Positions 1 through 9,235 of a stretch of 64,000 bases of DNA are shown piece after piece. The notes under the pieces were generated by a model, which saw only the letters and a program-made list of their open reading frames with translations, was not told the DNA's origin and did not search any database. A program made the position numbers and the translations under genes. The stretch is taken from positions 62,001 to 126,000 of the forward strand of contig NZ_JAGQED010000006.1 in assembly GCF_018304965.1 (NCBI RefSeq), in the 5' to 3' direction. Numbering within the stretch: the first letter of the stretch is position 1; each line of letters opens with the position of its first letter. The DNA comes from Collimonas antrihumi (GTDB taxonomy: Bacteria; Pseudomonadota; Gammaproteobacteria; Burkholderiales; Burkholderiaceae_D).

Positions 1-564
1 GCCTTCCTGCTGCCAGTGGAAGACGTATTCTCGATCTCCGGCCGCGGTACTGTTGTGACCGGTCGTATCGAGCGCGGTATCGTCAAGGTTGGCGAAGCCC
101 TGCAAATCATCGGTATCCGTGACACCCAAGATACAACCTGTACTGGCGTTGAAATGTTCCGCAAGCTGCTGGACCAAGGTCAGGCAGGCGACAACGTAGG
201 TGTGTTGTTGCGCGGCACCAAGCGTGAAGACGTAGAGCGGGGCCAAGTATTGGCTAAGCCGAACTCGATCAAGCCACACAAGCATTTCACTGGCGAGATC
301 TATGTTCTGTCGAAAGACGAAGGCGGCCGTCATACACCTTTCTTCAACAACTATCGTCCACAGTTCTACTTCCGTACCACGGACGTGACTGGTTCGATCG
401 AGTTGCCGAAAGACAAAGAAATGGTGATGCCAGGCGATAACGTGTCGATCACCGTGATGTTGATCAACCCGATCGCGATGGAAGAAGGTCTGCGTTTCGC
501 GATCCGCGAAGGTGGCCGTACTGTTGGTGCAGGTGTTGTTGCCAAGATCCTGCCTGACGCTTAA
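1..564 (+). CDS. tuf: Elongation factor Tu, C-terminal part (5' end outside window)
   Basis: The reading frame is open from base 1, so the gene begins upstream of the window. The visible 187 residues cover the beta-barrel domains 2 and 3 of EF-Tu; the GTPase domain is missing. Recognisable stretches are [16 protein letters not shown] near the start of domain 2 and [16 protein letters not shown] near the C terminus. EF-Tu carries aminoacyl-tRNA to the ribosomal A site. It sits directly upstream of rpsJ, the usual str-S10 junction in betaproteobacteria. The copy number of tuf in this genome cannot be judged from the window. Confidence 0.97.
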   Translation, partial: AFLLPVEDVFSISGRGTVVTGRIERGIVKVGEALQIIGIRDTQDTTCTGVEMFRKLLDQGQAGDNVGVLLRGTKREDVERGQVLAKPNSIKPHKHFTGEIYVLSKDEGGRHTPFFNNYRPQFYFRTTDVTGSIELPKDKEMVMPGDNVSITVMLINPIAMEEGLRFAIREGGRTVGAGVVAKILPDA

Positions 565-628
565 TAGCAAAAAGTTGTAGTGCAATAAGCAGGCCGTTTC
601 GGCGGTTTGCTGTCAACGTAACAATATG

Positions 629-651
629 CCGTGGGTGATAGTCATCCACGG
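629..651 (+). promoter_or_regulatory. Hairpin in the tuf-rpsJ spacer
   Basis: CCGTGGGTGA (629-638) faces TCATCCACGG (642-651), a 10-bp stem with one G-U pair and a 3-base loop, ending 21 bases before the rpsJ start. No T-run follows, so it is not a classical terminator. It could be a leader structure or a processing site; the function is inferred only. Confidence 0.4.
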
Positions 652-672
652 TTCGTTCTTTAAAGGAAAATC

Positions 673-990
673 ATGTCCGCTGCTAACCAAAAAATCCGCA
701 TCCGCCTGAAGGCGTTCGACTACAAACTGATCGACCAGTCCGCACAGGAAATCGTTGATACAGCCAAGCGCACCGGCGCAGTTGTCAAGGGTCCGGTACC
801 ACTGCCAACACGTATCCAGCGTTTTGACGTATTGCGCTCGCCGCACGTCAACAAGACATCGCGCGATCAGTTCGAAATCCGTACGCACCAACGCCTGATG
901 GACATCGTTGACCCAACCGACAAGACTGTCGATGCGTTGATGAAGCTGGACCTGCCAGCTGGCGTAGACGTAGAAATCAAGCTGCAGTAA
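673..990 (+). CDS. rpsJ: 30S ribosomal protein S10
   Basis: The 105-residue product matches S10 along its whole length, with the conserved core [20 protein letters not shown] and the [19 protein letters not shown] loop. S10 is part of the 30S head and also the NusE partner of NusB in antitermination complexes. A good ribosome binding site (AAAGGAAAA) precedes the ATG. In many bacteria rpsJ opens the S10 operon and is followed closely by rplC; here a 337-bp gap holding a repeat element and a promoter separates the two. Confidence 0.97.
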   Translation: MSAANQKIRIRLKAFDYKLIDQSAQEIVDTAKRTGAVVKGPVPLPTRIQRFDVLRSPHVNKTSRDQFEIRTHQRLMDIVDPTDKTVDALMKLDLPAGVDVEIKLQ

Positions 991-1000
991 TTCGTATTTC

Positions 1001-1120
1001 GTAGGGTGGGCACGTATGCCCACGCGTGAACTCACTCCACGTACATGCTTTTTTAGCATTGCGAGGGCCGGTACTCCGGTTATTGCGGTCACGCGTGGGC
1101 AAAAAGCTTGCCCACCCTAC
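1001..1120. repeat. 120-bp palindromic repeat element, full copy
   Basis: The element has terminal inverted repeats: GTAGGGTGGGCA (1001-1012) and TGCCCACCCTAC (1109-1120), with inner arms TGCCCACGCGTGA (1017-1029) and TCACGCGTGGGCA (1089-1101). Each end can also fold on itself (GTGGGCA...TGCCCAC). It codes for nothing evident. A diverged, partial copy in the opposite orientation lies at 15626-15684. This structure fits a small non-autonomous repeat (REP/BIME or MITE-like). It fills most of the first part of the rpsJ-rplC spacer. Confidence 0.75.
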
Positions 1121-1191
1121 ATGTCGGATTCAGTAGTGTTGTAAATAAGGTGTAGCCGGCTAAAGTTTGACATACCACGACAAAGATGGTC

Positions 1192-1220
1192 TTGCAAATA
1201 AAAATTTACCCGGTTATACT
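1192..1220 (+). promoter_or_regulatory. Probable sigma-70 promoter upstream of rplC
   Basis: TTGCAA (1192-1197) and TATACT (1215-1220) are separated by exactly 17 bases and match the -35 and -10 consensus at 4/6 and 5/6 positions. Transcription would start near 1227 and give a leader of about 100 bases before rplC. It lies after the repeat element, so it may restore transcription of the ribosomal genes downstream of rpsJ. Confidence 0.55.
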
Positions 1221-1231
1221 GATCGGCTTCG

Positions 1232-1313
1232 GTGCGATTGCGGCTGCTTTGGCCTAATGCAATCGCACTTATTTTAGTTGTACAAACATCAGCCCCGCCC
1301 AATCGTAGGCGGG
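1232..1313 (+). promoter_or_regulatory. Structured leader of rplC
   Basis: Two stems can form between the promoter and rplC: GTGCGATTG (1232-1240) with CAATCGCAC (1260-1268), and CCCGCC (1294-1299) with GGCGGG (1308-1313), the latter ending just before the ribosome binding site GGAG. In E. coli the S10 operon is controlled by L4 acting on a structured leader upstream of rpsJ; a similar role here, displaced to rplC, is inference. Confidence 0.35.
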
Positions 1314-1327
1314 AATGGAGAAAAACA

Positions 1328-1984
1328 ATGAGCTTAGGCCTTGTTGGTCGCAAGGTTGGTATGATGCGCATTTTCACGGAAGATGGGGATTCAATCCCGG
1401 TAACCGTGTTGGACGTATCGAACAACCGCGTGACCCAAATCAAAACGCCTGAAACAGACGGTTATACCGCTGTTCAAGTTGCATTCGGTCAGCGTCGCGC
1501 TTCACGCGTGACTAAAGCTGCTGCTGGTCACTACGCCAAAGCTGGCGTCGAGGCTGGTACCATCCTCAGAGAATTCCGCATTGACGCAACCAAGGCTTCC
1601 GAGCTGAAGGCCGGCGAAGTTATCGCTGCAAGCCTGTTCGAAGTCGGTCAAAAGGTTGACGTTCAAGGTGTCTCGATCGGTAAAGGTTACGCCGGTACTA
1701 TCAAGCGTCACAACTTTGCATCCGGTCGTGCCAGCCACGGTAACTCCCGTTCGCATAATGTCCCAGGTTCCATCGGTATGGCGCAAGATCCAGGTCGTGT
1801 TTTCCCTGGTAAACGCATGACCGGTCACATGGGTGACGTTACTGTAACCACGCAAAACCTCGAAATCGCACGTGTTGACGCTGAGCGCCAACTGTTGCTG
1901 ATCAAGGGCGCGGTTCCAGGTGCAAAGAACGGCCAAGTCGTGGTCAGCCCTGCGATCAAAATCAAAGCTAAGAAGGGAGCCTAA
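1328..1984 (+). CDS. rplC: 50S ribosomal protein L3
   Basis: The 218-residue product is a full-length L3, with the N-terminal [16 protein letters not shown] and the conserved [14 protein letters not shown] and [10 protein letters not shown] segments in the extension that reaches the peptidyl-transferase centre. The frame is open for 96 bases upstream, but the ATG at 1328 is chosen because it follows GGAGAAAAAC and begins with the canonical L3 N terminus. L3 is an early-assembly 50S protein. rplD follows after 3 bases. Confidence 0.97.
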   Translation: MSLGLVGRKVGMMRIFTEDGDSIPVTVLDVSNNRVTQIKTPETDGYTAVQVAFGQRRASRVTKAAAGHYAKAGVEAGTILREFRIDATKASELKAGEVIAASLFEVGQKVDVQGVSIGKGYAGTIKRHNFASGRASHGNSRSHNVPGSIGMAQDPGRVFPGKRMTGHMGDVTVTTQNLEIARVDAERQLLLIKGAVPGAKNGQVVVSPAIKIKAKKGA

Positions 1985-1987
1985 TTC

Positions 1988-2608
1988 ATGGAACTCAAGC
2001 TCCTGAATGACCAAGGTCAAGCTGCTTCGAACGTTGCTGCACCGGATACCATTTTCGGTCGCGACTACAACGAAGCTCTGATTCACCAGGTCGTAGTTGC
2101 TTACCAGGCTAACGCTCGTAGCGGTAACCGTAAGCAAAAAGACCGTGAAGAAGTTCATCACACGACTAAAAAGCCATGGCGCCAAAAGGGTACTGGCCGC
2201 GCTCGTGCCGGTATGTCGTCTTCGCCACTGTGGCGCGGCGGTGGTCGGATTTTCCCGAACTCGCCTGATGAAAACTTCACGCACAAAGTAAACAAGAAGA
2301 TGTATCGCGCAGGTCTCTGCTCGATTCTGTCGCAGTTGGCACGCGAAGGTCGTTTGTCGGTCGTCGAGAATTTCTCGGTCGAGGCGCCAAAGACTAAATT
2401 GCTGTCACAAAAGCTGAAGACCATGGGTCTGGATTCCGTGTTGGTGATTACCGACAACCTGGAAGAAAACCTGTTGTTGGCGTCGCGTAACCTGCCAGGC
2501 TTCCTGGTATGTGAGCCACGTCACGCTGATCCAGTATCGCTTGTGTTCTACAAGAAGATCCTGATCACCAAGCTGGCTTTGGCGAAGATTGAGGAGATGC
2601 TGGCATGA
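1988..2608 (+). CDS. rplD: 50S ribosomal protein L4
   Basis: The 206-residue product has the L4 signature around the tunnel loop, [20 protein letters not shown] followed by the KGTGRARAG motif. L4 binds 23S rRNA, lines the exit tunnel and in enterobacteria represses its own S10 operon. Its stop codon overlaps the rplW start by four bases (ATGA), which suggests translational coupling. Confidence 0.97.
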   Translation: MELKLLNDQGQAASNVAAPDTIFGRDYNEALIHQVVVAYQANARSGNRKQKDREEVHHTTKKPWRQKGTGRARAGMSSSPLWRGGGRIFPNSPDENFTHKVNKKMYRAGLCSILSQLAREGRLSVVENFSVEAPKTKLLSQKLKTMGLDSVLVITDNLEENLLLASRNLPGFLVCEPRHADPVSLVFYKKILITKLALAKIEEMLA

Positions 2609-2919
2609 ACGCAATTAAACATAGCGAAGAACGCTTGATGAAAGTGTTGCTGGCGCCAGTGATTTCCGAAAAGGCAACGATGGTTGCGGAGAAGAACGAG
2701 CAAGTCGTTTTCCGTATCGCACCAGACGCTACCAAGCTGGAAGTCAAGGCTGCTGTCGAACTGCTCTTCAAAGTTCAAGTTGAGTCGGTACAAGTTGCCA
2801 ATCGTCTGGGTAAGCAAAAGCGTAGCGGCAAGACCATGGGTCGCCGCAACCATACCCGTCGCGCATTCGTATGCTTGAAGCCGGGTCAAGAGATCAACTT
2901 CACCGAGGAGGCTAAATAA
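2605..2919 (+). CDS. rplW: 50S ribosomal protein L23
   Basis: The 104-residue product matches L23, with the motif [20 protein letters not shown] near the N terminus and the basic [19 protein letters not shown] loop. L23 surrounds the tunnel exit and is the docking site for trigger factor and signal recognition particle. It overlaps rplD by four bases, and its stop codon overlaps the rplB start by one base (TAATG). Confidence 0.97.
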   Translation: MNAIKHSEERLMKVLLAPVISEKATMVAEKNEQVVFRIAPDATKLEVKAAVELLFKVQVESVQVANRLGKQKRSGKTMGRRNHTRRAFVCLKPGQEINFTEEAK

Positions 2920-3746
2920 TGGCACTCGTTAAAGTTAAACCAACCTCGCCGGGCCGCCGTGGCATGGTCAAGGTCGTTAATCCCGACCTGTACAAAGGCC
3001 GTCCATTTGCTGCCCTGATCGAGAAGAAGTCGAAAACAGCTGGTCGTAACAACAACGGTCATATCACTACTCGCCATATCGGCGGTGGTCATAAGCAACA
3101 TTACCGTCTGATCGACTTCAAGCGCACCAAAGATGGTATTCCAGCGAAAGTGGAACGTATCGAATACGATCCAAACCGCACAGCGAATATCGCTCTGTTG
3201 TGCTACGCCGACGGCGAACGTCACTACATCATCGCCACTAAAGGCATGGCTGTAGGTGATCAGGTAATGAGCGGCTCGGAAGCGCCGATCAAATCCGGTA
3301 ACTGCTTGCCAATCCGTAACATTCCGGTTGGTACGATTCTGCATTGCGTCGAAATGCTGCCAGGTAAGGGTGCCCAAATGGCCCGTACCGCCGGTGCTGG
3401 CGTGGTGTTGATGGCTCGTGAAGGTACTTACGCTCAAATTCGTTTGCGCTCCGGTGAAGTTCGCCGCGTGCACATCGAATGCCGCGCTACCGTAGGTGAA
3501 GTCGGCAATGCCGAACACAGCCTGCGCAAGATCGGTAAAGCGGGTGCGATGCGTTGGCGTGGTGTTCGTCCTACCGTTCGCGGTGTGGTCATGAACCCGG
3601 TTGACCATCCTCACGGTGGTGGTGAAGGTAAGACCGCAGCTGGTCGTCATCCAGTTTCGCCATGGGGTCAACAGACTAAGGGTAAGAAGACACGCAGCAA
3701 CAAGCGTACTACTTCCATGATCGTCTCGCGCCGTGGCAAGAAATAA
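2919..3746 (+). CDS. rplB: 50S ribosomal protein L2
   Basis: The 275-residue product is a full-length L2 with the hallmark sequences [35 protein letters not shown] and the basic tail. The HPHGGG loop contains the conserved histidine near the peptidyl-transferase centre. L2 is needed for subunit association and tRNA positioning. It starts one base inside the rplW stop codon, so translation of the two is probably coupled. Confidence 0.98.
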   Translation: MALVKVKPTSPGRRGMVKVVNPDLYKGRPFAALIEKKSKTAGRNNNGHITTRHIGGGHKQHYRLIDFKRTKDGIPAKVERIEYDPNRTANIALLCYADGERHYIIATKGMAVGDQVMSGSEAPIKSGNCLPIRNIPVGTILHCVEMLPGKGAQMARTAGAGVVLMAREGTYAQIRLRSGEVRRVHIECRATVGEVGNAEHSLRKIGKAGAMRWRGVRPTVRGVVMNPVDHPHGGGEGKTAAGRHPVSPWGQQTKGKKTRSNKRTTSMIVSRRGKK

Positions 3747-3756
3747 GGGGTAACAC

Positions 3757-4032
3757 ATGACACGTTCATTGAAAAAAGGGCCGTTCTGCGACGCCCACCT
3801 GGTGAAAAAAGTTGAAACTGCGCAAGCAGTCAAAGACAAAAAGCCAATCAAGACTTGGTCCCGTCGCTCGACCATCATGCCGGATTTTATCGGTCTGACG
3901 ATTGCTGTGCATAACGGCAAACAACACGTCCCGGTATATGTGTCCGAGAACATGGTTGGTCACAAGCTCGGCGAATTCGCGCTGACCCGTACGTTCAAGG
4001 GTCATGCCGCTGATAAGAAGGCTAAGAAATAA
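3757..4032 (+). CDS. rpsS: 30S ribosomal protein S19
   Basis: The 91-residue product begins [18 protein letters not shown] and contains [20 protein letters not shown], both diagnostic of S19, a 30S head protein that contacts S13 and the A-site finger. The length matches the family. It lies 10 bases after rplB and 6 bases before rplV. Confidence 0.97.
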   Translation: MTRSLKKGPFCDAHLVKKVETAQAVKDKKPIKTWSRRSTIMPDFIGLTIAVHNGKQHVPVYVSENMVGHKLGEFALTRTFKGHAADKKAKK

Positions 4033-4038
4033 GGTCCG

Positions 4039-4371
4039 ATGATGGAAACTAAAGCTACCCTCCGCGGCGTGCGCCTGTCGGCCCAAAAGGGCCGTCTGGT
4101 CGCCGACCTGATTCGCGGCAAAAAAATTGATCAAGCACTTAACATCCTGGCCTTCAGCCCGAAAAAAGGCGCGACTATCATCAAGCGTGTTCTGGAATCC
4201 GCAATTGCGAATGCCGAACACAATGATGGCGCCGATATCGACGAGTTGAAAGTCACGACGATATATGTGGAAAAAGGTTCGGTCCTCAAGCGCTTCACCG
4301 CGCGTGCTAAAGGCCGTGGCGATCGTATCTCGAAGCAATCCTGTCACATTTACGTGACTGTCGGAAACTAA
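4039..4371 (+). CDS. rplV: 50S ribosomal protein L22
   Basis: The 110-residue product has the L22 features [20 protein letters not shown] and the C-terminal hairpin [20 protein letters not shown] that lines the exit tunnel. Two adjacent ATG codons (4039, 4042) are both possible starts. Spacing to rpsS and rpsC is short, as expected inside the operon. Confidence 0.96.
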   Translation: MMETKATLRGVRLSAQKGRLVADLIRGKKIDQALNILAFSPKKGATIIKRVLESAIANAEHNDGADIDELKVTTIYVEKGSVLKRFTARAKGRGDRISKQSCHIYVTVGN

Positions 4372-4380
4372 GGAGTCACG

Positions 4381-5220
4381 ATGGGACAGAAGATTCATCC
4401 AACCGGTTTCCGTCTTGCGGTTACACGTAACTGGGGATCCCGCTGGTATGCAGGCAATAGTAATTTTGCCCAAATGCTCGGCGAAGATTTGAAAGTACGC
4501 GCTTTCCTCAAGAAGAAACTGAAGAACGCATCGGTCGGCCGCGTTGTTATCGAGCGTCCTGCAAAGAACGCACGCATCACGATTTACAGCTCGCGTCCTG
4601 GTGTCGTTATCGGTAAAAAAGGCGAAGACATCGAAGTATTGAAGTCGTCGCTGACCAAGCTGATGGGTGTGCCGGTTCACGTTAATATCGAAGAAATTCG
4701 TAAGCCTGAAATCGACGCACAACTGATCGCTGATTCGATCGCGCAACAGCTCGAAAAACGTATCATGTTCCGCCGCGCGATGAAACGTGCGATGCAGAAC
4801 GCAATGCGTCTGGGCGCGCAAGGGATCAAGATCATGTCGTCCGGTCGTTTGAATGGTATCGAAATCGCACGTACCGAATGGTACCGCGAAGGTCGTGTAC
4901 CACTTCACACACTGCGCGCTGACATCGACTACGGTTTCGGCGAAGCTGAAACTACATACGGCATCATCGGCATCAAGGTCTGGGTTTACAAGGGCGATCG
5001 TCTGGCTAACGGCGAAGCGCCGGTAATCGACGTACCTAACGACGACGACAAGAAACGCCGTGGCCCACGTCGCGATGATGGCAAGCCATCTAGCCGTCCA
5101 CGTCCTAAAACTACGGCAACTGCCGGTGCGCCTGGTGCGCGTCCTGCACGTGCCAAGAAGCCGGATGGCGCTGCTGAAGGTGTTGCTGTTGCTGCGCCGG
5201 CTGAGAAAGCAGGAGAATAA
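4381..5220 (+). CDS. rpsC: 30S ribosomal protein S3, with extended C terminus
   Basis: S3 is identified by the N-terminal [18 protein letters not shown], the KH domain motif [14 protein letters not shown], and [20 protein letters not shown]. It helps form the mRNA entry channel. At 279 residues it is longer than the roughly 233 of E. coli because of a low-complexity tail rich in Ala, Pro, Lys and Arg from about residue 220. I recall such tails in other betaproteobacterial S3 proteins; the tail is probably disordered. Confidence 0.97.
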   Translation: MGQKIHPTGFRLAVTRNWGSRWYAGNSNFAQMLGEDLKVRAFLKKKLKNASVGRVVIERPAKNARITIYSSRPGVVIGKKGEDIEVLKSSLTKLMGVPVHVNIEEIRKPEIDAQLIADSIAQQLEKRIMFRRAMKRAMQNAMRLGAQGIKIMSSGRLNGIEIARTEWYREGRVPLHTLRADIDYGFGEAETTYGIIGIKVWVYKGDRLANGEAPVIDVPNDDDKKRRGPRRDDGKPSSRPRPKTTATAGAPGARPARAKKPDGAAEGVAVAAPAEKAGE

Positions 5221-5222
5221 TC

Positions 5223-5642
5223 ATGCTGCAACCAGCACGCAGAAAATATCGTAAAGAGCAAAAGGGCCGCAATAAAGGCATTTCGCATTCGCGCGGCACT
5301 GCCGTGTCGTTCGGCGAATTTGGCTTGAAGGCGATTGGCCGCGGTCGTATCACCGCGCGTCAAATTGAAGCAGCTCGTCGCGCAATGACCCGTCATATCA
5401 AACGGGGTGGTCGTATCTGGATCCGTATTTTCCCAGATAAGCCAATTTCGCAAAAGCCTGCTGAAGTCCGGATGGGTAACGGTAAGGGTAATCCCGAGTA
5501 CTACGTGGCTGAAATCCAGCCAGGTAAAGTGCTGTACGAGATGGATGGCGTCGACGAAGCTCTGGCGCGTGAGGCATTCCGTTTGGCTGCAGCTAAATTG
5601 CCGCTTTTGACCACGTTCGTCGTGCGTCAAGTTGGCCAATAA
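5223..5642 (+). CDS. rplP: 50S ribosomal protein L16
   Basis: The 139-residue product starts [20 protein letters not shown] and contains [19 protein letters not shown] and [20 protein letters not shown], diagnostic of L16. L16 helps organise the A site and the binding of tRNA and release factors. The gene begins two bases after rpsC. Confidence 0.97.
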   Translation: MLQPARRKYRKEQKGRNKGISHSRGTAVSFGEFGLKAIGRGRITARQIEAARRAMTRHIKRGGRIWIRIFPDKPISQKPAEVRMGNGKGNPEYYVAEIQPGKVLYEMDGVDEALAREAFRLAAAKLPLLTTFVVRQVGQ

Positions 5643-5654
5643 TTGGAGTGAATC

Positions 5655-5846
5655 ATGAAAGCATCTGAACTCCGCGACAAAGATCAAGCGGCCTTGACGA
5701 AAGAGCTGAACGAGTTGCTGAAGGCGCAGTTTAGCCTTCGCATGCAAATCGCTACTCAGCAATTGAGCAATACGTCGCAATTGAAGAAAGTTCGTCGCGA
5801 TATAGCACGGGTCAAGACCGTCATCAATTCGAAGGGCGCCCTGTAA
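5655..5846 (+). CDS. rpmC: 50S ribosomal protein L29
   Basis: This 63-residue helical protein has the L29 pattern [20 protein letters not shown] and ends with [16 protein letters not shown]29 sits beside L23 at the tunnel exit. Its stop codon overlaps the rpsQ start by one base (TAATG). Confidence 0.96.
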   Translation: MKASELRDKDQAALTKELNELLKAQFSLRMQIATQQLSNTSQLKKVRRDIARVKTVINSKGAL

Positions 5847-6118
5847 TGAACGATCAAGTGAAACAAGCGCTCAAGCGCACGCTAGTTGGTAAAGTTGTGT
5901 CCGATAAAATGGACAAGACTGTTACCGTCCTGATCGAACGCCACGTCAAGCATCCTCTGTATGGCAAAATCATCGTGCGTACTAACAAGTACCATGCACA
6001 TGACGAAACCAACCAGGCCAAGGAAGGCGACGTAGTCGAGATCCAAGAAGGCCGTCCGATTTCCAAGACTAAAGCTTGGAGCGTGACACGCGTGGTACAA
6101 GTAGCACAGGTATTATAA
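5846..6118 (+). CDS. rpsQ: 30S ribosomal protein S17
   Basis: The 90-residue product has the S17 core [20 protein letters not shown] and [21 protein letters not shown]17 is a primary 16S rRNA binding protein. It is the last gene of the S10-type gene group; a 224-bp spacer with a strong hairpin follows before rplN. Confidence 0.97.
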   Translation: MNDQVKQALKRTLVGKVVSDKMDKTVTVLIERHVKHPLYGKIIVRTNKYHAHDETNQAKEGDVVEIQEGRPISKTKAWSVTRVVQVAQVL

Positions 6119-6131
6119 GTATTTGTTGCGA

Positions 6132-6161
6132 GCCAAGCATTTTGATGTAATAATGCTTGGC
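6132..6161 (+). terminator. Perfect hairpin between the S10 and spc gene groups
   Basis: GCCAAGCATT (6132-6141) and AATGCTTGGC (6152-6161) form a perfect 10-bp stem with a 10-base loop just after rpsQ. The 3' side continues TTCGCTCC and lacks a real T-run, so it may act as an mRNA-stabilising or partial-termination element rather than a strong terminator. The remaining spacer to 6342 probably holds leader or promoter sequence for rplN, but no clear promoter was identified. Confidence 0.5.
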
Positions 6162-6342
6162 TTCGCTCCTGTTGGCTTCCAATAAGAGCGATAGCAGTAG
6201 AAAAACACCCTGCAGTATCTAGCAAGAAGTTTTGGAAGTCGTCCACCTAAGCAGTGCGCTCAGCAGAGTTGCCCTGACAGGACCAAGACTGACCGTAAAT
6301 CCGCATCGTGCGGCAGCGAGTTAAGTTGGGAAAGAAAATATT

Positions 6343-6711
6343 ATGATTCAAACGGAAAGCCGGCTCGAAGTAGCCGACAACACTGGTGCACGCGAAGTTA
6401 TGTGTATCAAAGTTCTGGGTGGTTCCAAGCGTCGCTATGCCAGCATTGGTGATGTGATCAAGGTTACCGTCAAAGTGGCAGCGCCACGTGGTCGCGTCAA
6501 AAAAGGCGAGATCTATAACGCCGTTGTCGTACGGACCGCTAAAGGTGTTCGTCGTCAAGATGGTTCGTTGGTCAAGTTCGATGGCAATGCAGCAGTGCTG
6601 CTGAACGCGAAGCTTGAGCCAATTGGTACGCGTATTTTTGGACCAGTCACTCGTGAATTGCGCACTGAGCGCTTCATGAAGATTGTGTCGCTCGCGCCTG
6701 AAGTGCTGTAA
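6343..6711 (+). CDS. rplN: 50S ribosomal protein L14
   Basis: The 122-residue product is a canonical L14: [20 protein letters not shown] at the N terminus and [20 protein letters not shown] in the middle. L14 forms part of the intersubunit surface and contacts the silencing factor RsfS. It is the first gene of the spc group, and the 224-bp upstream spacer suggests it is a separate transcriptional or processing unit. Confidence 0.97.
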   Translation: MIQTESRLEVADNTGAREVMCIKVLGGSKRRYASIGDVIKVTVKVAAPRGRVKKGEIYNAVVVRTAKGVRRQDGSLVKFDGNAAVLLNAKLEPIGTRIFGPVTRELRTERFMKIVSLAPEVL

Positions 6712-6720
6712 GGAGTCGAG

Positions 6721-7035
6721 ATGGATAAGATTCGGAAAAGCGACGAGGTAATCGTCCTGACTGGTAAAGACAAGGGCAAGCGCGGTGTTGTAAGGCAACG
6801 CGTTGATGCTAACCACGTTGTCGTAGAAGGCATCAACGTTGCTAAAAAAGCGACCAAGCCTAACCCGATGACTGGTGTAACTGGTGGCATCATGGACAAG
6901 TTGATGCCAATTCACGTGTCAAATGTTGCGTTGTTCAATGCAGCAACTGGCAAGGCAGATCGCGTTGGTTTTAAAGATGTGGACGGCAAGAAGGTCCGCG
7001 TTTTCAAGTCCAGCGGCGAAGTTGTTAAGGTTTAA
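6721..7035 (+). CDS. rplX: 50S ribosomal protein L24
   Basis: The 104-residue protein has a KOW motif ([17 protein letters not shown]) near residues 9-25 and the conserved [16 protein letters not shown] segment. L24 is an assembly initiator of the 50S subunit. It is preceded by AGGAGT with good spacing, and is 9 bases after rplN. Confidence 0.97.
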   Translation: MDKIRKSDEVIVLTGKDKGKRGVVRQRVDANHVVVEGINVAKKATKPNPMTGVTGGIMDKLMPIHVSNVALFNAATGKADRVGFKDVDGKKVRVFKSSGEVVKV

Positions 7036-7041
7036 GAGATC

Positions 7042-7581
7042 ATGGCCCGTCTCCAAGAATTCTATAAAGAAAAAGTCGTTGCCGACTTGACAGCGAAATA
7101 CGCTTACAAGTCCGTGATGGAAGTGCCGCGCATCCTGAAGATCACCCTGAACATGGGTCTGTCGGAAGCGATTGCGGACAAGAAGATCATTGAACACGCT
7201 GTTGGCGATTTGACCAAGATTGCAGGTCAGAAGCCAGTCGTGACCAAGGCACGGAAAGCTATCGCGGGTTTTAAAATCCGTGAAGGCTATCCAATCGGCT
7301 GCATGGTTACATTGCGTGGCGCTCATATGTACGAGTTCCTGGATCGCCTGGTTACTGTCGCGCTGCCGCGCGTTCGTGACTTCCGTGGCGTCTCCGGTCG
7401 TGCATTTGACGGTCGTGGTAACTACAATATCGGTGTGAAAGAGCAGATCATTTTCCCCGAAATTGAATACGACAAGATTGATGTGTTGCGTGGTATGAAT
7501 ATCAGTATCACGACGACTGCAAAGACCGACGACGAAGCAAAATCGCTTCTCGCCGCATTTAAATTTCCGTTCAGAAACTGA
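7042..7581 (+). CDS. rplE: 50S ribosomal protein L5
   Basis: The 179-residue product shows the L5 features [36 protein letters not shown] and [19 protein letters not shown]5 binds 5S rRNA and forms a bridge to S13. The length matches the family and the gene lies 6 bases after rplX. Confidence 0.97.
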   Translation: MARLQEFYKEKVVADLTAKYAYKSVMEVPRILKITLNMGLSEAIADKKIIEHAVGDLTKIAGQKPVVTKARKAIAGFKIREGYPIGCMVTLRGAHMYEFLDRLVTVALPRVRDFRGVSGRAFDGRGNYNIGVKEQIIFPEIEYDKIDVLRGMNISITTTAKTDDEAKSLLAAFKFPFRN

Positions 7582-7588
7582 GGTTGCC

Positions 7589-7894
7589 ATGGCAAAACTG
7601 GCACTGATTAACCGTGAACAAAAGCGCGCTGACCTGGTAAAGAAATACGCCGGCAAGCGTGCCGAGTTAAAGGCAATCATTGATGACCAATCGAAGTCGG
7701 AAGAAGAGCGCTACGAAGCTCGCTTGAAATTGCAAGCGCTGCCACGTAACTCGGCTCCGACCCGTCAACGTAATCGTTGCTCCCTGACTGGTCGTCCACG
7801 TGGCACTTTCCGCAAGTTCGGTCTGGGCCGTATTAAGCTCCGTGAAATCGCCATGCGTGGCGAAATTCCGGGTATGACTAAAGCAAGCTGGTAA
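7589..7894 (+). CDS. rpsN: 30S ribosomal protein S14, zinc-independent long form
   Basis: The 101-residue product is the long form of S14 and lacks the CXXC...CXXC zinc ribbon found in short S14 proteins; only one cysteine is present ([19 protein letters not shown]). S14 binds the 30S head. Zinc independence follows from the missing cysteines. The gene is 7 bases after rplE. Confidence 0.96.
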   Translation: MAKLALINREQKRADLVKKYAGKRAELKAIIDDQSKSEEERYEARLKLQALPRNSAPTRQRNRCSLTGRPRGTFRKFGLGRIKLREIAMRGEIPGMTKASW

Positions 7895-7908
7895 TAGGAG
7901 AATATGCA

Positions 7909-8304
7909 ATGAGTATGAGCGATCCTATCGCCGATATGCTGACCCGTATCCGCAATGCGCAAGTAGTTCACAAGACAACCGTGGCAATGCCATCGTCGAA
8001 GGTCAAGATTGCGATTGCCAACGTCCTCAAGGACGAGGGTTACATTGAAGATTTCGCTGTCGCAGAAGAAGGCGGCAAAGCGGAACTCAAAATCGGTTTG
8101 AAGTATTACGCCGGCCGTCCTGTTATCGAACGCCTTGATCGTGTATCCCGTCCAGGGCTGCGGATCTACAAGGGCAAAGATGACATCCCTAACGTGATGA
8201 ACGGCTTAGGTGTGGCAATTATTTCGACACCTTCTGGTGTCATGACGGACCGCAAAGCGCGCGCAACCGGTGTCGGTGGCGAAGTTATTTGCTACGTCGC
8301 CTAA
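7909..8304 (+). CDS. rpsH: 30S ribosomal protein S8
   Basis: The 131-residue product starts [18 protein letters not shown] and ends in [20 protein letters not shown], both diagnostic of S8. S8 is an assembly protein and in E. coli the translational repressor of the spc operon, binding near rplE; that control is not tested here. The ATG at 7909 follows AGGAGAATATGCA. Confidence 0.97.
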   Translation: MSMSDPIADMLTRIRNAQVVHKTTVAMPSSKVKIAIANVLKDEGYIEDFAVAEEGGKAELKIGLKYYAGRPVIERLDRVSRPGLRIYKGKDDIPNVMNGLGVAIISTPSGVMTDRKARATGVGGEVICYVA

Positions 8305-8314
8305 GGAGTGCAAC

Positions 8315-8848
8315 ATGTCTCGTGTAGGTAAAATGCCGATTGCACTGCCAACTGGCGCGGAAGCGACCATTACAGCAGCGCAGATCACAGTCAAGGGCCC
8401 ATTGGGCTCGCTTTCCCAGGCTTTGAATGGCCTGGTAAAAATCGAAAACAACAACGGCACGCTGAATTTCGCTGCCGCTGACGACAGCCGTGAAGCCAAT
8501 GCGATGTCAGGCACCTTGCGTGCTCTGGTCAACAACATGGTCAATGGTGTTACCAAAGGCTTTGAAAAGAAGCTGAACCTGGTTGGCGTTGGTTTTCGTG
8601 CGCAAGCACAAGGTGACAAGTTGAACCTGTCGCTCGGTTTCTCGCATCCTGTTGTGCACCAAATGCCGGAAGGCGTGACCGTGGCAACACCGACGCAAAC
8701 CGAAATCCTGATCAAGGGTATCGACAAGCAACGTGTTGGTCAGGTTGCTGCTGAAGTTCGTGCTTACCGCGAACCTGAGCCTTATAAGGGCAAGGGCGTT
8801 CGTTACTCGGACGAAGTGGTAATCCTTAAAGAAACCAAGAAGAAGTAA
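8315..8848 (+). CDS. rplF: 50S ribosomal protein L6
   Basis: The 177-residue product begins [20 protein letters not shown] and contains [20 protein letters not shown] and [15 protein letters not shown], typical of L6. The frame is open upstream, but the ATG at 8315 is chosen because it follows AAGGAGTGCAAC and gives the canonical N terminus outside rpsH. L6 sits near the sarcin-ricin loop and GTPase centre. Confidence 0.97.
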   Translation: MSRVGKMPIALPTGAEATITAAQITVKGPLGSLSQALNGLVKIENNNGTLNFAAADDSREANAMSGTLRALVNNMVNGVTKGFEKKLNLVGVGFRAQAQGDKLNLSLGFSHPVVHQMPEGVTVATPTQTEILIKGIDKQRVGQVAAEVRAYREPEPYKGKGVRYSDEVVILKETKKK

Positions 8849-8860
8849 TAGGGGTTGACG

Positions 8861-9223
8861 ATGGATAAGAAACAATCACGTCTGCGCCGTTCACGCCAAA
8901 CGCGTGCCAAGATCGCAGAGTTAAAGGTGAACCGCCTGGCAGTGCATCGTACCAACTTGCACATTTACGCCAGCATCATCGGCCCTGACGCTAAAGTGCT
9001 GGCTTCGGCCTCCACACTGGAAGCTGAAGTACGTGCAGAACTGGCCGGCAAGTCCGGTGCAGGCGGCAATACAGCAGCTGCATCTCTGGTTGGCAAGCGC
9101 GTTGCCGAGAAGGCACTGAAAGCAGGAGTTACCGAAGTTGCGTTTGATCGCTCCGGTTTCCGTTACCACGGCCGCGTCAAGGTGCTGGCAGATGCCGCCC
9201 GTGAAGCCGGTCTGAAGTTCTAA
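8861..9223 (+). CDS. rplR: 50S ribosomal protein L18
   Basis: The 120-residue product starts [20 protein letters not shown] and contains [16 protein letters not shown] and [20 protein letters not shown], typical of L18, a 5S rRNA binding protein. A TTG at 8855 is in frame, but the ATG at 8861 is preferred: AGGGG at 8850-8854 sits 6 bases upstream of it. Confidence 0.96.
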   Translation: MDKKQSRLRRSRQTRAKIAELKVNRLAVHRTNLHIYASIIGPDAKVLASASTLEAEVRAELAGKSGAGGNTAAASLVGKRVAEKALKAGVTEVAFDRSGFRYHGRVKVLADAAREAGLKF

Positions 9224-9235
9224 GGAAGAATCGTC

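Noticed and set aside
2886-4908. Long minus-strand reading frames (2886-3953, 3766-4908) opposite rplB, rpsS, rplV and rpsC
   Set aside because: They lie fully antisense to conserved ribosomal protein genes, have no recognisable domains and no ribosome binding sites; they arise from the codon bias of the sense genes.
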